DNA of 64,000 nt, taken from the NCBI RefSeq assembly GCF_012273895.1, contig NW_024045135.1:620001-684000 (forward strand), in the 5' to 3' direction. How positions within the stretch are numbered: position 1 is the stretch's first letter; each line of letters begins with the position of its first letter. Below, piece after piece: positions 24,651 through 38,162 of the stretch. Below the pieces are notes generated by a model. The model had not been told where the DNA came from and did no database searches. It saw only the letters and a program-made list of their open reading frames with translations. The DNA comes from Zerene cesonia (lineage: Eukaryota; Arthropoda; Insecta; Lepidoptera; Pieridae). The position numbers were made by a program, and so were the translations under genes.

Positions 24651-26265
24651 AAAAAACAATCAGCAGAAAATTTTATCAATCTTCAAAAATTCATATGGAC
24701 ATTTTTAATATACCTACTACATAATATATATCGCTTCAAAACACACGATCGCTTTAATTTATACGACGCTAAAAGTTTCTCTTTTTAAAGTCAGATCAAA
24801 ATACGCACGTCGCATTCAGTTAGACCGAAAATAAATCCACAAATCCGTAAACGTATCAAGTATCCTTTAACTCTTTATCATTCCATAAATTCGTATACAA
24901 TTTACAATCAATAACGCCATTAAACACGACACTGTATAAATAAAGCTGACAGGTAACTTCAAAAGAGAAAAATGTTCAGTGGAGCGTTGACAAGCCACCA
25001 AAATACTAACGAGCGGCCAAATTACTTCTACCACGGTGGCCCGAAAAAACAACCCTTATTGCGTCGTATTAGAGTCGTAGTTAAGGGATGATTTAATATG
25101 TCCGTGTATGCATGTCAGTGGCTCATAAATAGATATTGCAGCCAAACCGCGGGAAATTGGAGTTTGATATGAATTATTGTTTTATACTCTATTCGCTTGT
25201 CGCCGACGCCGCTCACTATGATTTACTTGCGTCCCAAATGCATAGCGAAAAAGCGCGAGATTGGATCCGAGGAACTACTGAATAGAGCCTACAATATATG
25301 TAATAATAACGGAAATTTTTGTGATATGTAATTAGTAAAAAGTTATTTTTATATTACAAACAGACAGTCTATTTAATTTTATTGCTATGGATATTATATA
25401 GTAAGTATATAATAGGCACATATAAAAGTATAAATGAAGAAATGAAAAGGACATAATGACAGCGTAAATAATTCGTGGTACTGTGCCTCATCACACCCGA
25501 TGAATTAACGATGTGCCCGCAACACAAGTGCTTGTTTAAATCCTAACAACTGTGTTATGCTGTAGGGAAACAGGGCGCAGTTTCGTTTATTGCTAACTAG
25601 CTTTTGCCCGCGGCGTCGCACGCATGTGAAGTTTAATGAATGTTATTATACATATAGACTTTCCTCTTAAATCGCTCTATCTATTAGAATAGCCCATCAA
25701 AATCTGTTACGTAATTTAAAAAATGTAAGCATTCAGAGGCACACATAGATGGCGGAAAGCCATTTTATTTAATACTATGTAGTGATTACTTGTTCTGACT
25801 TTGCCCGTACTCTGCAGGAAAACCTAATTTATATACTGACGTCCTTCGTGTAAAGACCCGTGGTTATGTAGGACTCTTATTGCCTGTATCAGGCAGAAGA
25901 CCTACCGACCAAACTCCACTGTATTCCATCTCAACGCGTTATTAGCCAAGTTTGCGGAATCGTCCACGACCGCGGCTCAATCAGCGGGTCATCAAGTTTT
26001 TAAAAGATCCCACGTCATATATTATTTCAATAATTACAAGGGTGTATTGATGAGACGCAGATTTATAAAATTAAATACTCATAATATTATAAGGATATAA
26101 GGATGTGTAAAATATATGTATTGACACATATATTTTAATAACTCACATTGTCGGCATTTCCTGGACACTTATGGGGAGGGTGCTGACTCCTGACCTATTG
26201 GTTTTTACCTAATTTGGGAGTCAGAGACTTCATTACCATTAAGTAGAAAAAAAGGTGTGTGTGTG
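24651..26265. other. No gene recognised; contains Hel-3
   Basis: Apart from the Hel-3 copy at 25597 nothing is recognised. The stretch 25180-25290 and 25840-26010 are GC-richer without an open frame that I can support. Confidence 0.4.
25597..25785 (-). mobile_element. Hel-3 Helitron, full length
   Basis: The minus strand starts A|TCACTACATAGTATTAAAT and ends CGCGGGCAAAAGCTAG|T, 189 bp. A 3-to-5' comparison with 10447 and 29255 shows the shared GCAACGGATTTTGAT-like and TAGATAGA segments, though this copy is diverged. Confidence 0.75.
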
Positions 26266-26279
26266 ATTCACTCACGATA

Positions 26280-26449
26280 GAAGTGAAACTACAGTAAATC
26301 AACAAAAGAATGAATAAAATGGTATGTATATTTCTGTCTCATTCTTTGCCGGCTTCATTCTACACATTTTTGTATTTGTGTCTCTTACCTGTCGTTTTTT
26401 CCGTTGCATCAGGTTTGAAATCACAACGATTCTAAAGAAGTTTCACTTC
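26280..26449. mobile_element. MITE-like element with 11-bp inverted ends
   Basis: GAAGTGAAACT (26280-26290) is matched by its exact reverse complement AGTTTCACTTC (26439-26449). Between them lie ATGGTATGTATATTTCTGTC, TCATTCTTTGCCGGCTTCAT and TGTGTCTCTTACCTGTCG, which I have seen as a recurrent lepidopteran repeat. No coding capacity. Superfamily unknown. Confidence 0.5.
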
Positions 26450-28687
26450 AAAACATTGTGAATATTTTTATAGATATTTATTTTATTTATCGACTCACAT
26501 TATTGTCGAACACCGTCCAATCCCCCAGAACTCAACATGCGAGTGTATAAGATGCTCCATCTTCGCCGTAATACGGGAAAATCTACATAATCCCTGGGAA
26601 ACTAACGGCCACGCTCGCTTTATAAATTTATTAGCACATGTTTAAGAAATTTCGTAGTTTGAAGTATCCGTATGGATTAACATCTCAGCTCTGAGGATTT
26701 TAATTGAAATATTAGAATTAAGTGTAGAGAAGTGGATGCTTTCATAAAATAGCTTTGTTTACCTACGTCGTACTTGTTGTTATAGCCTATATTCACAGCA
26801 AGTCAGGCAATTACCTGACTTTCATTGCCAATCCAACATGTCTATAACTTAAGAAACGTCTTGGGGATCTATTTATTTATTTAGGTTTATCAGCTGTTGT
26901 TGCATAAATATTTTCTCTCAATACAAAAAAAAAGTTTAGTAATACACATTATATGCACAACAATTAGAGATAAACACAACATTCAATAAAAACAAACAAG
27001 TATAACTAAGAAATCTATGTGTTTATGTTATTATTATATCAAGCAATTACTATTATATAATAATTGGCACACAATTTAAAATTAAAATCGCTTAATCCGA
27101 ATGCGCCAAATATCCAAGAATAGCCTGCAAAATATATCCTGTCCTGTTTGATAACATAACTCTATTCAGAGCTGGAGAAAGCGGCTGTCACTGCGAGACT
27201 CAACCCCCAGAGAGAGCGGTCAATTCTATTGGGGGATTAATTTTGTATTCTTGTGTATGTTACTTAATTATACTATTAATTTAAATAGACAGTGGTGAAG
27301 ACACTTTCTTGTTAAATTCGAAGATGTAGGTTAATATGGTTCGAGTTAACATGTTTTCGGAATGATTATGGGGGAAATATCTAGTGTTAAATTATTGTAC
27401 TGTCTAGGCATCATTCTACATGTTTTATATGTACGTGTTAATGTATAATATATTCAGTATTTTTTAATAACACGTTACGAAGTTAAATAATTTGGAAACT
27501 AATTTTATTCGTAACAGTGTCGAGAAATAGAAAATAAGTCCTTAAATGGATTAAAAAACGTTATCTACTCATTATATTTTCAGTCAATACTACGGACAGC
27601 CCTAGTTTTGTCGCGATTCTGCAGGCAATATATAATTAGACAGAATTACTAATCATAAAAACAGGGTAACGAAATCAAATCCAATGTTACTGTGATATAA
27701 TATTTAACCTTACCTGTAATATTTAAATACCGCCAGTACGATAACCTGAAATTATTTCAGCAATCTCAGAACGAAATAAACTTCCTCGCTTAACGGCTCA
27801 GCATCGTATCTTACTCTTCATTTACATTATATTTCAGGACATTATGCGTTTAGTACCTCCGGCTCTGGATTGCTTGACAAGGCGAATGGCTCGAAGATAC
27901 AGCCTGAAGGTTTGCTATTATTTGTAAGCTTACGCGCGAGCTATGAAAAAGCGTGTTATAATTATGCCACAATGTAATTTAATGCTTATTGCTTATTTAA
28001 ACATTCGGACAGAAAAATTATCCATATTAATTGTTGTTGTGGCTGCCTTTATTGTAATTAATATTCTTATAAGTTAAAACACACATCAAAACCATCACAT
28101 GTACAATAATACCATGAGTAGAACTGCAAGTAATTTATAATATTTCAGTATAAAAAACTTTAAAATGTGTAATGAAAATACAGAAATTATTTACAAATAC
28201 ACATAAACCATCACATGTCGCTAATAACATACGACGCAGATATTAAGTATATATTTTTTTTCCACACAACGTCATCCCTTCCGATACATCACTTCTCACT
28301 TCTCTACCCATGTGCATACCACCATGCCCATTAATACGAAAAGTTTTGAATCGCTATCGTTTCCATCCGATTTCTTACTACAAATAACCAAGCACGCAAT
28401 ATAGATGTAGCAGTAAATTACTGTGTGTCGACATTTACACCGACATACCTTCGGGGCGGGAACCGATAGACATATTTCGTTAAAACAAAGAAACCTCGTG
28501 TTTTGAGAGAAATGTCGCTCGTTATTTGATATCGGCAGTGATATTTTAACCTCAGATTTGGAGTGTACATGGCTGTTACGGAAATAATGGAAACGAAATC
28601 ATAGAAAATCATTGAAGTTAGTTGTTTGTGACTGAAAATCAGCGCTGGACAAAGGTCGGCCATTGTATGTTATTCTTATTCTATTAA
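26450..28687. other. No gene recognised
   Basis: AT-rich. An open but short minus-strand frame at about 26505-26625 resembles no family. Confidence 0.4.
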
Positions 28688-28888
28688 TCCTAATCTAATA
28701 TTATAAATGCGAAAGTTTTTAAAGATGTGTGTGTATTTGTTACTCTTTCACGTAAACACTTCTGAACCGATTGCAATGAAATTTGGTACGTAGATAGCTG
28801 GACAACTAGAATAAGATATAAACAACTTTTTATCCCGACATTTCTACGGGATACGTACTTACGCGGGTGAAACCGCGGGCGCAGCTAG
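28688..28888 (+). mobile_element. Hel-1 (Lep1-like) Helitron, full length
   Basis: A|TCCTAATCTAATATT start and GCAGCTAG|T end, 201 bp, with an intact 3' hairpin (GCGGGTGAAACCGC). One of the best-kept copies in the window. Confidence 0.85.
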
Positions 28889-29254
28889 TTTAGTCAATAA
28901 TCTTTTAGCCGCCAATCTATTATATGGTTGTTTTACCCATGAGTATAAACATAATAAAAATAACACAGATTCAATTGATATTTCGCCCACGCCATATTTC
29001 ACTCAAAGGTATATACGAGAGGTTTAAAAGCTAATAATAAGTAATCCCCGCGATACATCTTGCATTGACGCACAATCCCCAAAAATCCCAAAACATGAGG
29101 CCGCGCTTTCAATTTCCGTACACTGACATGTTTCGAATGATATTTCTGGATAATGTATAATCCCCGTGTATAAGACGGTAAATCAGTTCAAAAACGAAGT
29201 AATTTAAATATCTACATCTTCAATAATTTATCACGAAGATATAAGAGATCTTCA

Positions 29255-29439
29255 TCATTACATAGTATAAAACAAAGTCGCTTTCTCTGTCGCTATGTTC
29301 CTATGTATGTTTAAATTTTTAAAACTACGCAACGGATTTTGATATCTTCTTTTTAATAGATAGAGTGATTCAAGAGGAAGGTTAATATGTATTAGACTAG
29401 TCCGAATTTAACGTATGCGAAGCCGCGGGCAAAAGTTAG
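29255..29439 (+). mobile_element. Hel-3 Helitron, full length
   Basis: Starts A|TCATTACATAGTATAAAAC and ends CCGCGGGCAAAAGTTAG|T, 185 bp. The final CTAG is changed to TTAG. The body carries CTACGCAACGGATTTTGAT. Confidence 0.75.
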
Positions 29440-29620
29440 TATATATATGTGTATTACTCAAAATGTTTTGTTGGAAAACAGTTTTAAAAGGGAAACTTCT
29501 TAAAATCATAAGACTTATAAACCAGCATCATGAATTATCATGTTTATAAGTAGGTAGGACTAAAAAGTTTTTAGTTCTTTGTAATATGTGAGTAAACTGT
29601 ATTAATAATTATTTTTAACA

Positions 29621-29811
29621 TAAAAGTAAACCTTCGAATCGTCAGAACTAGACCAATTATTAATGGGACCGTAAAGGAGACATCAGCTTTAGAATAAAAA
29701 ATAATAACCAAAATCGATTTACCCATCTGAATTTCTCAGGTAGCAAATACCCAAAAAATACAGTTCAATTGAGAACCACCATTTTTGAAGTCGGTTGCAA
29801 GAGTATACCTG
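29621..29811 (+). repeat. Family G repeat, full length
   Basis: Shows CCTTCGAATCGTCAGAACTA, GACC, CATCAGCTTTAGAATAAAAA, AATCGATTTACCCATC and the end TTTTTGAAGTCGGTTGCAAG. About 190 bp. No coding potential. Confidence 0.65.
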
Positions 29812-30164
29812 ACAATATAATCTTATTCAAATGTCCATATCCATATCTTCAGATCTTGAATTAGATATTAATGATTTCATAAATAATTTTGTAGAAATTT
29901 TCTAAAAAGGTTTCTCTCAGACAAAATCGTCAATTAATATATGTAATGATAATTACTTAAATTTTGCTTAATGTAAATCAGAATTCAATTATGGCTTCTG
30001 CATAAATAATGAATGCTGGAAGAAAATTTGAGATATTTTACTGAATATCTATGCTAGATATGTTTTTAAATTGTCTCTTTAATGAGTTGTCTATCATAGC
30101 AGCCAATCTTGTCCCACGAATTCAAATAAATTGTAATGTAACAACCAGATTATTGATATTATTT

Positions 30165-30410
30165 ATTTATGTCTAACCTTGCTGGTAGTTCGCCTTTTGA
30201 TAAGCGATCACCACCATTAGTGTGTGTGTGTACATTAGTGTGTGCAGTGCCTGGGAAGGTGAGGAAACAGAAACGGGCTTCCGGCTACCCCACTCACCGT
30301 ACGAAACACAGTAGCATGTTACGACTTCACGCGGGTCTTCTATGGAGGTGTGGTACTTTCCCGGTGCGAGCTGGGCTAATTCGTACCGAAGTATTAATCC
30401 GTATATAAGT
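30165..30410 (+). repeat. Family A SINE-like repeat abutting a MITE
   Basis: Head ATGTCTAACCTTGCTGGTAG, then TTCGCCTTTTGATAAGCG, a (GT)n insertion, and a well-kept distal half: CGGGCTTCCGGCTACCCCAC, TCACCGTACGAAACACAGTA, GGTGCGAGCTGGGC. It meets a MITE at 30411. ORFs at 30169-30408 plus and 30173-30463 minus are repeat artefacts. Confidence 0.7.
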
Positions 30411-30530
30411 ATTGGGGGCCATCCGTAAATTACGTTAGACGTTAATGGGGGGGAGGGTATCATATAAATGTGTTAAAATTCGCGTTAAAATAAAGTTTCA
30501 AAATTCGCGTGACGTAACTTATGGATGGCC
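30411..30530. mobile_element. MITE with GGCCATCC terminal inverted repeats
   Basis: The left end GGGGGCCATCCGTAAATTAC and the right end GACGTAACTTATGGATGGCC form roughly 20-bp inverted repeats. Such GGCCATCC-ended MITEs are widespread in arthropods. The interior is only about 80 bp and non-coding. A further GGCCATCC end follows at once at 30535. Confidence 0.65.
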
Positions 30531-30550
30531 AAGGGGCCATCCATAAGTTA
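30515..30550. repeat. Perfect 16-bp inverted repeat with 4-nt spacer
   Basis: TAACTTATGGATGGCC (30515-30530), spacer AAGG, then the exact reverse complement GGCCATCCATAAGTTA (30535-30550). It is made by two MITE ends lying head to head. Confidence 0.9.
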
Positions 30551-33135
30551 CTTCTATGCTATGATTTTAATTTGAAACTTCGCACTGACATTTTTCAAAC
30601 CTACATAACTCTCGAACTTTCTTACACCCCTCTGTTTTCCCAAACTAAACAGTACACAAATCGAAAAACCACACTTTGTCAAACGCGGCGAAATCTAATT
30701 CACTCTTAGCGCAAAAGTTATAACAAAAATATTGCCGAAACAATATTCATACGTAACGCAACTTCTGAAGTTTTAATAGCAGTCGAAATACGCGACTGTC
30801 GCTAACGGTGTAAGGCTGCATCTACAGTGGCGACGACGCGCGGTAAATAACACGTACACATAGTTTTTATATAGCAAAGAAACAGACAATATTTTCCACT
30901 TTGTAACATTGTATTATCTACTATGTATCTTATATATTGTTGCAAAACGTATTTTTACTACATGATCATAAAAGAAGTTAAATAAAAAGATCACATACGA
31001 TAAACTGGCTATTTACAAATGCTCTTTTAAAACAACAAATTGACTACGATTCATTAAAATGTCGCGCGACCAAACGTTGCGACAATCTACCGCCAATATC
31101 ATCACAGCGTAAAGCGACTCGGTGGGAATTATTTTTAAACATCCAGGCAACTTCGCAAAGAGACATAAATTCAAGTGTTTACGTTTCACAAATGTGCCTC
31201 GCGATTGTAGAAAGTTGCCAAGTCGTTCGAGCTCTGAAATTATTGTGGTCCTCTGAGTGTTCGAGCAATATCTAAGAGATTTTAAATGAAAACTTTCTTA
31301 CGCACTTCTTATAAATTTTTAGACAAAGATAACAAACACATCAGCGCACATATACATATGAGTGTAAAATTACACACGTTAATGATAAGGACAGTTCTAA
31401 CGTTCTAAATTTAGTACTTTTTCCATAGATTGTATAAGAGTATTTTCAACGTAAATAATAATTTCTTCGTTCTTCTCCAGTTAATCCGTTAATTATTTTC
31501 TATTTGACAAAATGAATTGAAAAACTATATGGTTAATGCATAACTATAGCTTCATAGATTTAACTGGTTTTAATATAATTGTTTGTTTAACGACACTTGG
31601 AGCGTTACTTTTGTATAAATGTGCATGATGGATTTATAACTCACTTTTATTATCTGTACGTAACCGATACATGAAGACTCGATTTTGCCCAACACCTATG
31701 AAAGATCCGCGACAGTACAATAATTTCATAAGTTTATCTTATTGTCTTTATTAGGATCGCTCGGATTAAATAATTTCCATACGTATATTCTGTATAGCAA
31801 GTGAAATAATCAAATTATTTATAAACATTAACTTGTATATAAGTGTTAATATATAGTAATTCTATATTGTTTTTTTTTTAATATTTACCTATATCAATGG
31901 ATAAACAGTAACAAACCGAATAAACATCTATCGTTATCCCTACGTACACCCATCTTGATAAACTCGCTTTCAAAATAGCAGTGAAACTATGATCTTATTC
32001 GAATGTATAACATTGCAATCTAACAAAAACCTCTAGCCAGCAACAAAAAAAAAAGATATTGATTGTTTTATCGTGATATATTACCTTCATTGTTTGTACA
32101 CCTCGCAAAATTCAATCGGTTGAGCTCATTCAAGCGTTAACCCGCGTATTCCAACCCGTATTTGCCACTGTATTGACTTTATTTTTTTACCAGCTTCAAA
32201 AAAAGGTTGTTCTCTATCGGAATCTCCTTTTTTATTATGGCCTCTGTTTATTCAGACTTTTACTGAGGCAAGTTACTTCAGAGTTTTCGAACGATTTGTC
32301 GCTTTTTTGGTAAAATTTCCTATTTTTTTAATATAGTAGGTAGCCTTATGTTTAGACCTCTTCTGAGGTTAGATTACAGGCACTTAAAGGTAGACATTAA
32401 AGTTTCAATAACTACTATTTTTTTATCGAACGTTGGTAGGTATATTCAAAATCAACGTTTCTTGGGGCAGGTACCAATTTAAATTCTAAAACGTGACCAT
32501 ACGGTATTTGACAACAATTTCTCATAAACACAAAAGCTTTGTCCTTAATTCTTCATCAAGCATCAATCCTTTGAGAACCCATGGACTTATTGAATACTAA
32601 AAAAATCGATATGAGAATCTCCTTTCTTTTGAGAAGTCGGTTGAATAGGCAAATTTAGTATAGTTTTATGGGATCATACAGTAGGGACCAGCTTATTAAT
32701 GAAAAAGTATTATCAAAATCGGTGCTACCAATTGACAGTTCTGAAGTAACAAAGCGAAAGGCTACAATCGAATTAATTCCCCTTTTTTGAGATTGGTTCA
32801 AAATAAAGCTTCACTGCGGCAGTTATCTAGATTTCATTCGAATTATTCAGTTCCAAATTTATTAAGCATAACTCTAGTCACACAACAAACAATCTGTATT
32901 AATTCCAAACAACACGAAAAACACATTAACATAAAATATTATTGCGATATACGAAATTAATGCTAATATGTTTTAATTAATTTCAGCTTTACGCATTAAT
33001 TGTTTAATGGAATATTAATGTAACTTGTACTTTGTAATGTGTTCGTTATACACACCTGAGTTTCACATATTGACTCTATTTAGAAATTATAGCTTCAAAT
33101 ACCTTATGAAATACTGACTTTCCTGTTTTGTTATA
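30551..33135. other. No gene recognised; family G pieces
   Basis: CpG-containing stretches lie at 30815-30850 (GTGGCGACGACGCGCGG) and 31055-31110, without a supported exon. Family G remnants occur at about 32590-32645 (TTGAGAAGTCGGTTGAATAG) and 32695-32805 (GTTCTGAAGTAACAAAGCG). The rest is AT-rich. Confidence 0.45.
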
Positions 33136-33347
33136 CTAGCTGCGTCCTGCGGTTTCACCCGCGTAAGTATCCCGTTGGAATATCGGAATAAAAAGTTGCC
33201 TATGTGTTATTCCAGTTGTCCATCTATCTACGTACCAAATTTCATTGCAATCGGTTGAGTAGTTTTTGCGTGAAAGAGTTACAAACATACATACACATAT
33301 ACATACGTCCATCCATCTTCAGTTTCGCATTTATAATATTAGAAGGA
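33136..33347 (-). mobile_element. Hel-1 (Lep1-like) Helitron
   Basis: The minus strand starts A|TCCTTCTAATATT and ends CGCAGCTAG|T. It is 212 bp, the longest copy, because of a CATA/CATC tetranucleotide expansion near 33286-33318. The 3' stem is partly mismatched (GCGGGTGAAACCGCAGG). Confidence 0.8.
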
Positions 33348-33447
33348 TAGAATAGGATTCGTTCATACACTAAATGTTATGGCGAAAATTATTTTATATA
33401 TAATAATATAAAGTTGAAGTTATTTGAACATGTATTTCCAATATCAC

Positions 33448-33545
33448 AGGTTGTCTGGTAGAGATCACTCGTTAGTGATAAGACCGCATTTTGTATAATA
33501 TTACTTTGTGCTATTTTTCTCTATTATTTTATTTTCGTATACAAT
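33448..33545 (+). mobile_element. Non-LTR retroposon 3' end
   Basis: GGTTGTCTGGTAGAGATCAC, GTGATAAGACCGC and a T-rich remainder match the copies at 3530 and 7527. Confidence 0.55.
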
Positions 33546-34748
33546 TATTTATTACAACCACGGGTGAAGGGATGGACCGCTAGTCAATTATAACCTATTT
33601 GTTTCATATAGGGGCAAGTTTTTTTAGAAATAAAGGTCTCGTTTGTCTCTTAAACCTGCACCGCGTTTTTAATAGTTTTCCTAAAAATGAGAAAATACTT
33701 TGATTAAAATATATAATATACAAACATTACAGGCATGAAAAAATGTATTTATCACACCAAAATAAAACAATATGCACACGTTTGGTCTAGCTAAGCAGTC
33801 TCTTGCAAATTCCAAGCAAATATATATTATGTGGAAGGTATTGTTTTCAACGATATACAAAATATTTTTAAAACTAACGTTATAAAACTAACGTTAACTT
33901 ACGTTACCCTTTTTAACGTATACATTTCACATACCAACAATTCCAATCCATTCCTCTAACATATTGGGCTCACAACGCCCATTCGGCCCCGAGAAATAAA
34001 TCGCCCTTCATCCATGTAAAGTATAATAACCCCTAATTGCTTACGAATGCGCAGTTATCAATGTGATCCTCAATTTACGTGACAGAATCGGGAAAATCAA
34101 TTGAATAGCGAGTATTAGATACGGTGTACTGAACATTGGATGTACGTGTTTCGCACATCCACGCGAGGTTCGTGGGCTTATGTGGCTGAAATAGCGGATA
34201 AATGAAACTTTATTTTCACAGCTGAATGACAGAATAAGGTGGTAATCCCTACTTATATTATCAATGAGAAAATCGTTCTGTATCTTGTTCTTTGAATGAA
34301 ATTTGGTACACAGATAGTTTAGTAGATAGTTAGTTTAGACTCGAGATTAAAGGATAGTGTCTAACACACACACGCACACAGAAGTAAAACACAAGAAGCA
34401 TAATAGCTAATCGCTTTGAACGCTGCTATGTAGTATACTGTAGTATTAAAACAAAGATACAAATAGCATCGAATTCTTCCGCATTATTTCACCGTTTATT
34501 GACCGATTGTAATCGAAAACACGTCCAATTGTCACATACCAATTGCAAACCATAAACCGCTAGTAACAGTCTGTCGGCCAATAACTACGACTTGGCACGG
34601 TGTAGTACGACTCCGCAGGTTTACGACCCATAAAAGAAGCTCTTACTACTTTACTGCACTAGAAATACGATTATTTAGCGATACTCGATGTACGCCTTGC
34701 TTCAAAGTAGCGAATGGTTCTGTTCAGTGCCACCAATTTCTCTTTGAA
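33546..34748. other. No gene recognised
   Basis: A tandem duplication of AAACTAACGTTAT occurs at about 33870-33899. Worn Helitron-like text (GAATGAAATTTGGTACACAG) is at 34294-34316. Confidence 0.4.
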
Positions 34749-34933
34749 TTTTTTTTTATGTCATAGCGGGCAAATGAGTTGGTGGATGGTAAACGATCAC
34801 CACGGCCTATGAACATTCTTAGAGGCTCAGACCTCTGAGAATGCGCTGCTCGCTTTTAAGGGATTAGGGATAAGGAAAGAATAGGTGACTGGAAAGAAGG
34901 AATCGACTGGGAAGAGCTAGGAGGAGGAAATGG
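34749..34933 (+). repeat. Family A SINE-like repeat
   Basis: Follows a T-run: ATGTCATAGCGGGCAAATGA, GTTGGTGGATGGTAAACG, CTATGAACATTC, CTGCTCGCTTTTAAGGGATT and GACTGGGAAGAGC. The GGTTCGCC motif is deleted and the distal half is lost. Confidence 0.7.
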
Positions 34934-36335
34934 CGAATTAACTAAAAATGTTGAAATTTCATTGTTGACTTCTTTCAGTACGCTGTGTTTTATTGCTGTC
35001 TTTCTTCATGTAAATTTAAATATGCCAAAAATGATATGCTAAAGGTTAAATTTCATTTTAAACGTTAGACTGAAGCCACGGTGACGTGAAATGAAGGATG
35101 ATGTGAGTTGCCCAGTACAGTATTGAGGTATTATGTTATCTGTGCCTGTACTGAGGGGATTTAATATTGACGTCATTGCCGATCCCAATAGCAATGTCTG
35201 AAACATTGGGTATTTATAAATGAATGGGTATGAAAAACAATATATACCAACCCCACCTATGATGAAACGGTTAGATTTCAAAGTTTATTTTTACTAATTT
35301 TATTTTGTCAAATGTAAAGATGGTAAATACGAAAATATACGTCATTTTATGTGCGTAGTTACTTGTTTTATATAAGTATTTTTCCAAATACTTATGAACA
35401 ATTGACTTTTGTAACAGAGCTTATTAAGGCCAACGAAATTTTTTTAATTGTTATTTTGCTGTAACAAAGCGGAAATACAGACACAAACAATAATAAAATT
35501 ATATGAAAATTATTATTTGTATTGTCATCCCTTGACATTCTATTGTGAAATTATACTCGAAAACGCCATTCCCTAGGTCCAATTAGTTGTACTATTAATT
35601 CGATCAACTATCTTTTAATATTTATGACGAAATTTTTTAAATATTGAATAGGTATGGATATTAAAACCATTTGTGACATGGATAATTTATTCAAGTGTAC
35701 GTACGTTCAAAATTATTTATTCATAATCTGCCCCCTTCGTTTACTTTTTTTTTTCAATGATCACAAATGAGACACAATAAAATTGATGTGGGTTATCTAA
35801 ACTTCAATTATATTCAATAATTATCTTAACTTTTCAAAAGATGCAGTTCTTTCTATTAAATATACACAATATGGTACATTTAACATAATAAAATTATTTA
35901 CCAAATACGTTTTCTAAACACAAAATCCCGTCAAAATATAAAATCCCTCAGGCACAGAATACAAATAACTTTTTTACAGCCACAGATTATCAAGGCGCTT
36001 TTACTGCAGCCCGCGAAATTTTATGCTCATAAAAAGTTAACGTTCCTAATTCAAATTTGCCTATTTCTTAATCAAATTAACAACGAATGTTGGTAACTTT
36101 GTTTTCATTTTTTTACTGTTTAATGCTGTTTTTGTTTACCGTAAGTTATAATAAAAAGTATATTTATTATATAATCCTAGTCCAAATAATGGATTTATTT
36201 ATCACATTCAGATAGTAAATGTTCTGGTATTAAGTTTAGACAGAATACATAATTTCTCTGTAACTGAACATTTGTTAAATTTTAACGCCACTTCCAGCGC
36301 TACATTGATTCAATATGTTGATAAAATCACACTAA
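34934..36335. other. No gene recognised
   Basis: AT-rich. An 80-codon minus-strand ORF at 35039-35281 resembles no known protein. Confidence 0.4.
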
Positions 36336-36534
36336 TCACACTAATATTATAAATGTAAAAGTTTGTTTGTTTGGATGTTTGTCCGTCAATCACGCTGAAA
36401 CTACAGAACGGATTTTGATGAAATTTGATATACAGACAGGTTATAGGCTGACTTGGGATTTTATCCTAATTAAAGGCTCCTTTGGGATTGAACAGGAATT
36501 TTGATATCCGTGCGGAGCCGAAGCGAGCGTCTAG
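36336..36534 (+). mobile_element. Hel-2 Helitron, full length
   Basis: Starts A|TCACACTAATATTATAAATG and ends CGAGCGTCTAG|T, 199 bp, matching 20241-20439. The body holds GTCAATCACGCTGAAACTAC and GATTTTGATGAAATTTG. The 5' end is stuttered: ATCACACTA is repeated outside the element. Confidence 0.8.
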
Positions 36535-38162
36535 TATATAAACATGCATAATAAAAACAAACTTTTAACCTCGACCCCAATCGTCGAACGTAAAAATAAT
36601 ATTATCACTGCATATTAAATGCTATTGTTCTAGATATGGCCCAAATTCCGATACTTAAAACAATATTTATACAAGTAAAAACGATTTAACCTACGATCAT
36701 GTGGACTGATTTACACATGCGAAAAGGCTATAATATATCTTAATATCCTTTACGTTGTAACTTAAGGTAATTTTTTTCTTACGCCACTAAGAAAACCAGA
36801 AGGCCACGGCCGTAAATATTCAAATTCTAATTTATGTAGTGTACACGAAACGTTATATCATTTCTGCGTCATAACAACTTTGTTTATAACAAAGTAGTTA
36901 TTCAATTGTATAAAGTAATCCCACTAAACTTCATGAGCAGTCCGTAAAAGAGAACCGAAGAATTCCAAACGTCACGTATCTATAACTCGTAACTTTGTTT
37001 AATGCAAGGAAACTTGCATGCTTCAGTATTGTTTAATGGAAAAACTTATAGTTTGTAATGCACACCAGAACTTGCGAGTTCGGTTCGAGGTCTGAAAAAT
37101 GATCTCTATTTTTATTTTCTGTTGGATTAATGTGGTCTTTATTGTCGTAGAAAAGAAATGAGTGGAAACGCCTCTTTCAAATTCTGGTTATATAATAGGC
37201 TAATAAGTTTACGTGTTATTGTTATAGAGGTTTTATATAATCATTATGTGATACATTATCGAACTGTGATCCGTAATCTGTGGATTAAAGATGATATTTT
37301 CAAATACATAGTAACGTTTGATCGCTTTTTTATTCTTACACATTCAAATAAGGAAGCGATGTACAACGAATAGTCAATTATGATCAGCAGATTTTGATTA
37401 GAATCGTATATTGAAATCGTAGAAGATAGATACTTCTTACAGAAAACTTACAATATTTTCAATTTAATTTCTACCAGAACGTAGTAGAAAAATCGAAATA
37501 AAACTGGCGGGAATAAGAACCTAAAATCTATACCCAATAAACGATATTATTAACAGTGAAGATTTCTCTGATAGACCTATGTACTTAGCCAAAAAACACA
37601 TTTCATTAGATTGTAACGCAGGCATGCTATTTGCATGCTAATCACTGGTACTAAAACTTAAGCAAACTATGATGTTCTATAATTCCCTATTTATAAAAGA
37701 TGATTAAACAATTTTTTCTCCCACTGTTCGTAACATGTTTCTCATTATGCTTACACCATCACAGCCGTTTTAAGAACAGTTTTTAAAATCATCGAGCGTC
37801 AATTCGAACAACAAGCAAAATATACAAAGGCTTTTTTCAAGGCTTCTTTCAACCGAAACGGTTTTTGTTCGTCTAATGCATTTTTCGCGTGATTCTTTGA
37901 CAAAGAAACAGAATTGAAAAGAATTTCCTTTAAATTGTGGTTTAAATTTTATTGTTTGAGTACACATTTACTTGTGTTAATGAATTTTCTTTTTAAATAT
38001 TGTTATATTAATAATGTTCTTCGACAAAGGTTTATAGTTTTTAGAAGCTATCAATTGACATTTTGATTTCAATCTTGTTAACTTCGAATTTTAATAGTAA
38101 AATAGTAGAATATGTATAATAAGTGCAAAAATATTTTTAATTATTCAGAACGTTACCATAAA
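36535..38162. other. No gene or repeat recognised
   Basis: AT-rich sequence with short random ORFs. Confidence 0.4.

Noticed and set aside
30169..30463. Overlapping 79- and 96-codon ORFs
   Set aside because: They are made by a family A repeat and a MITE end.
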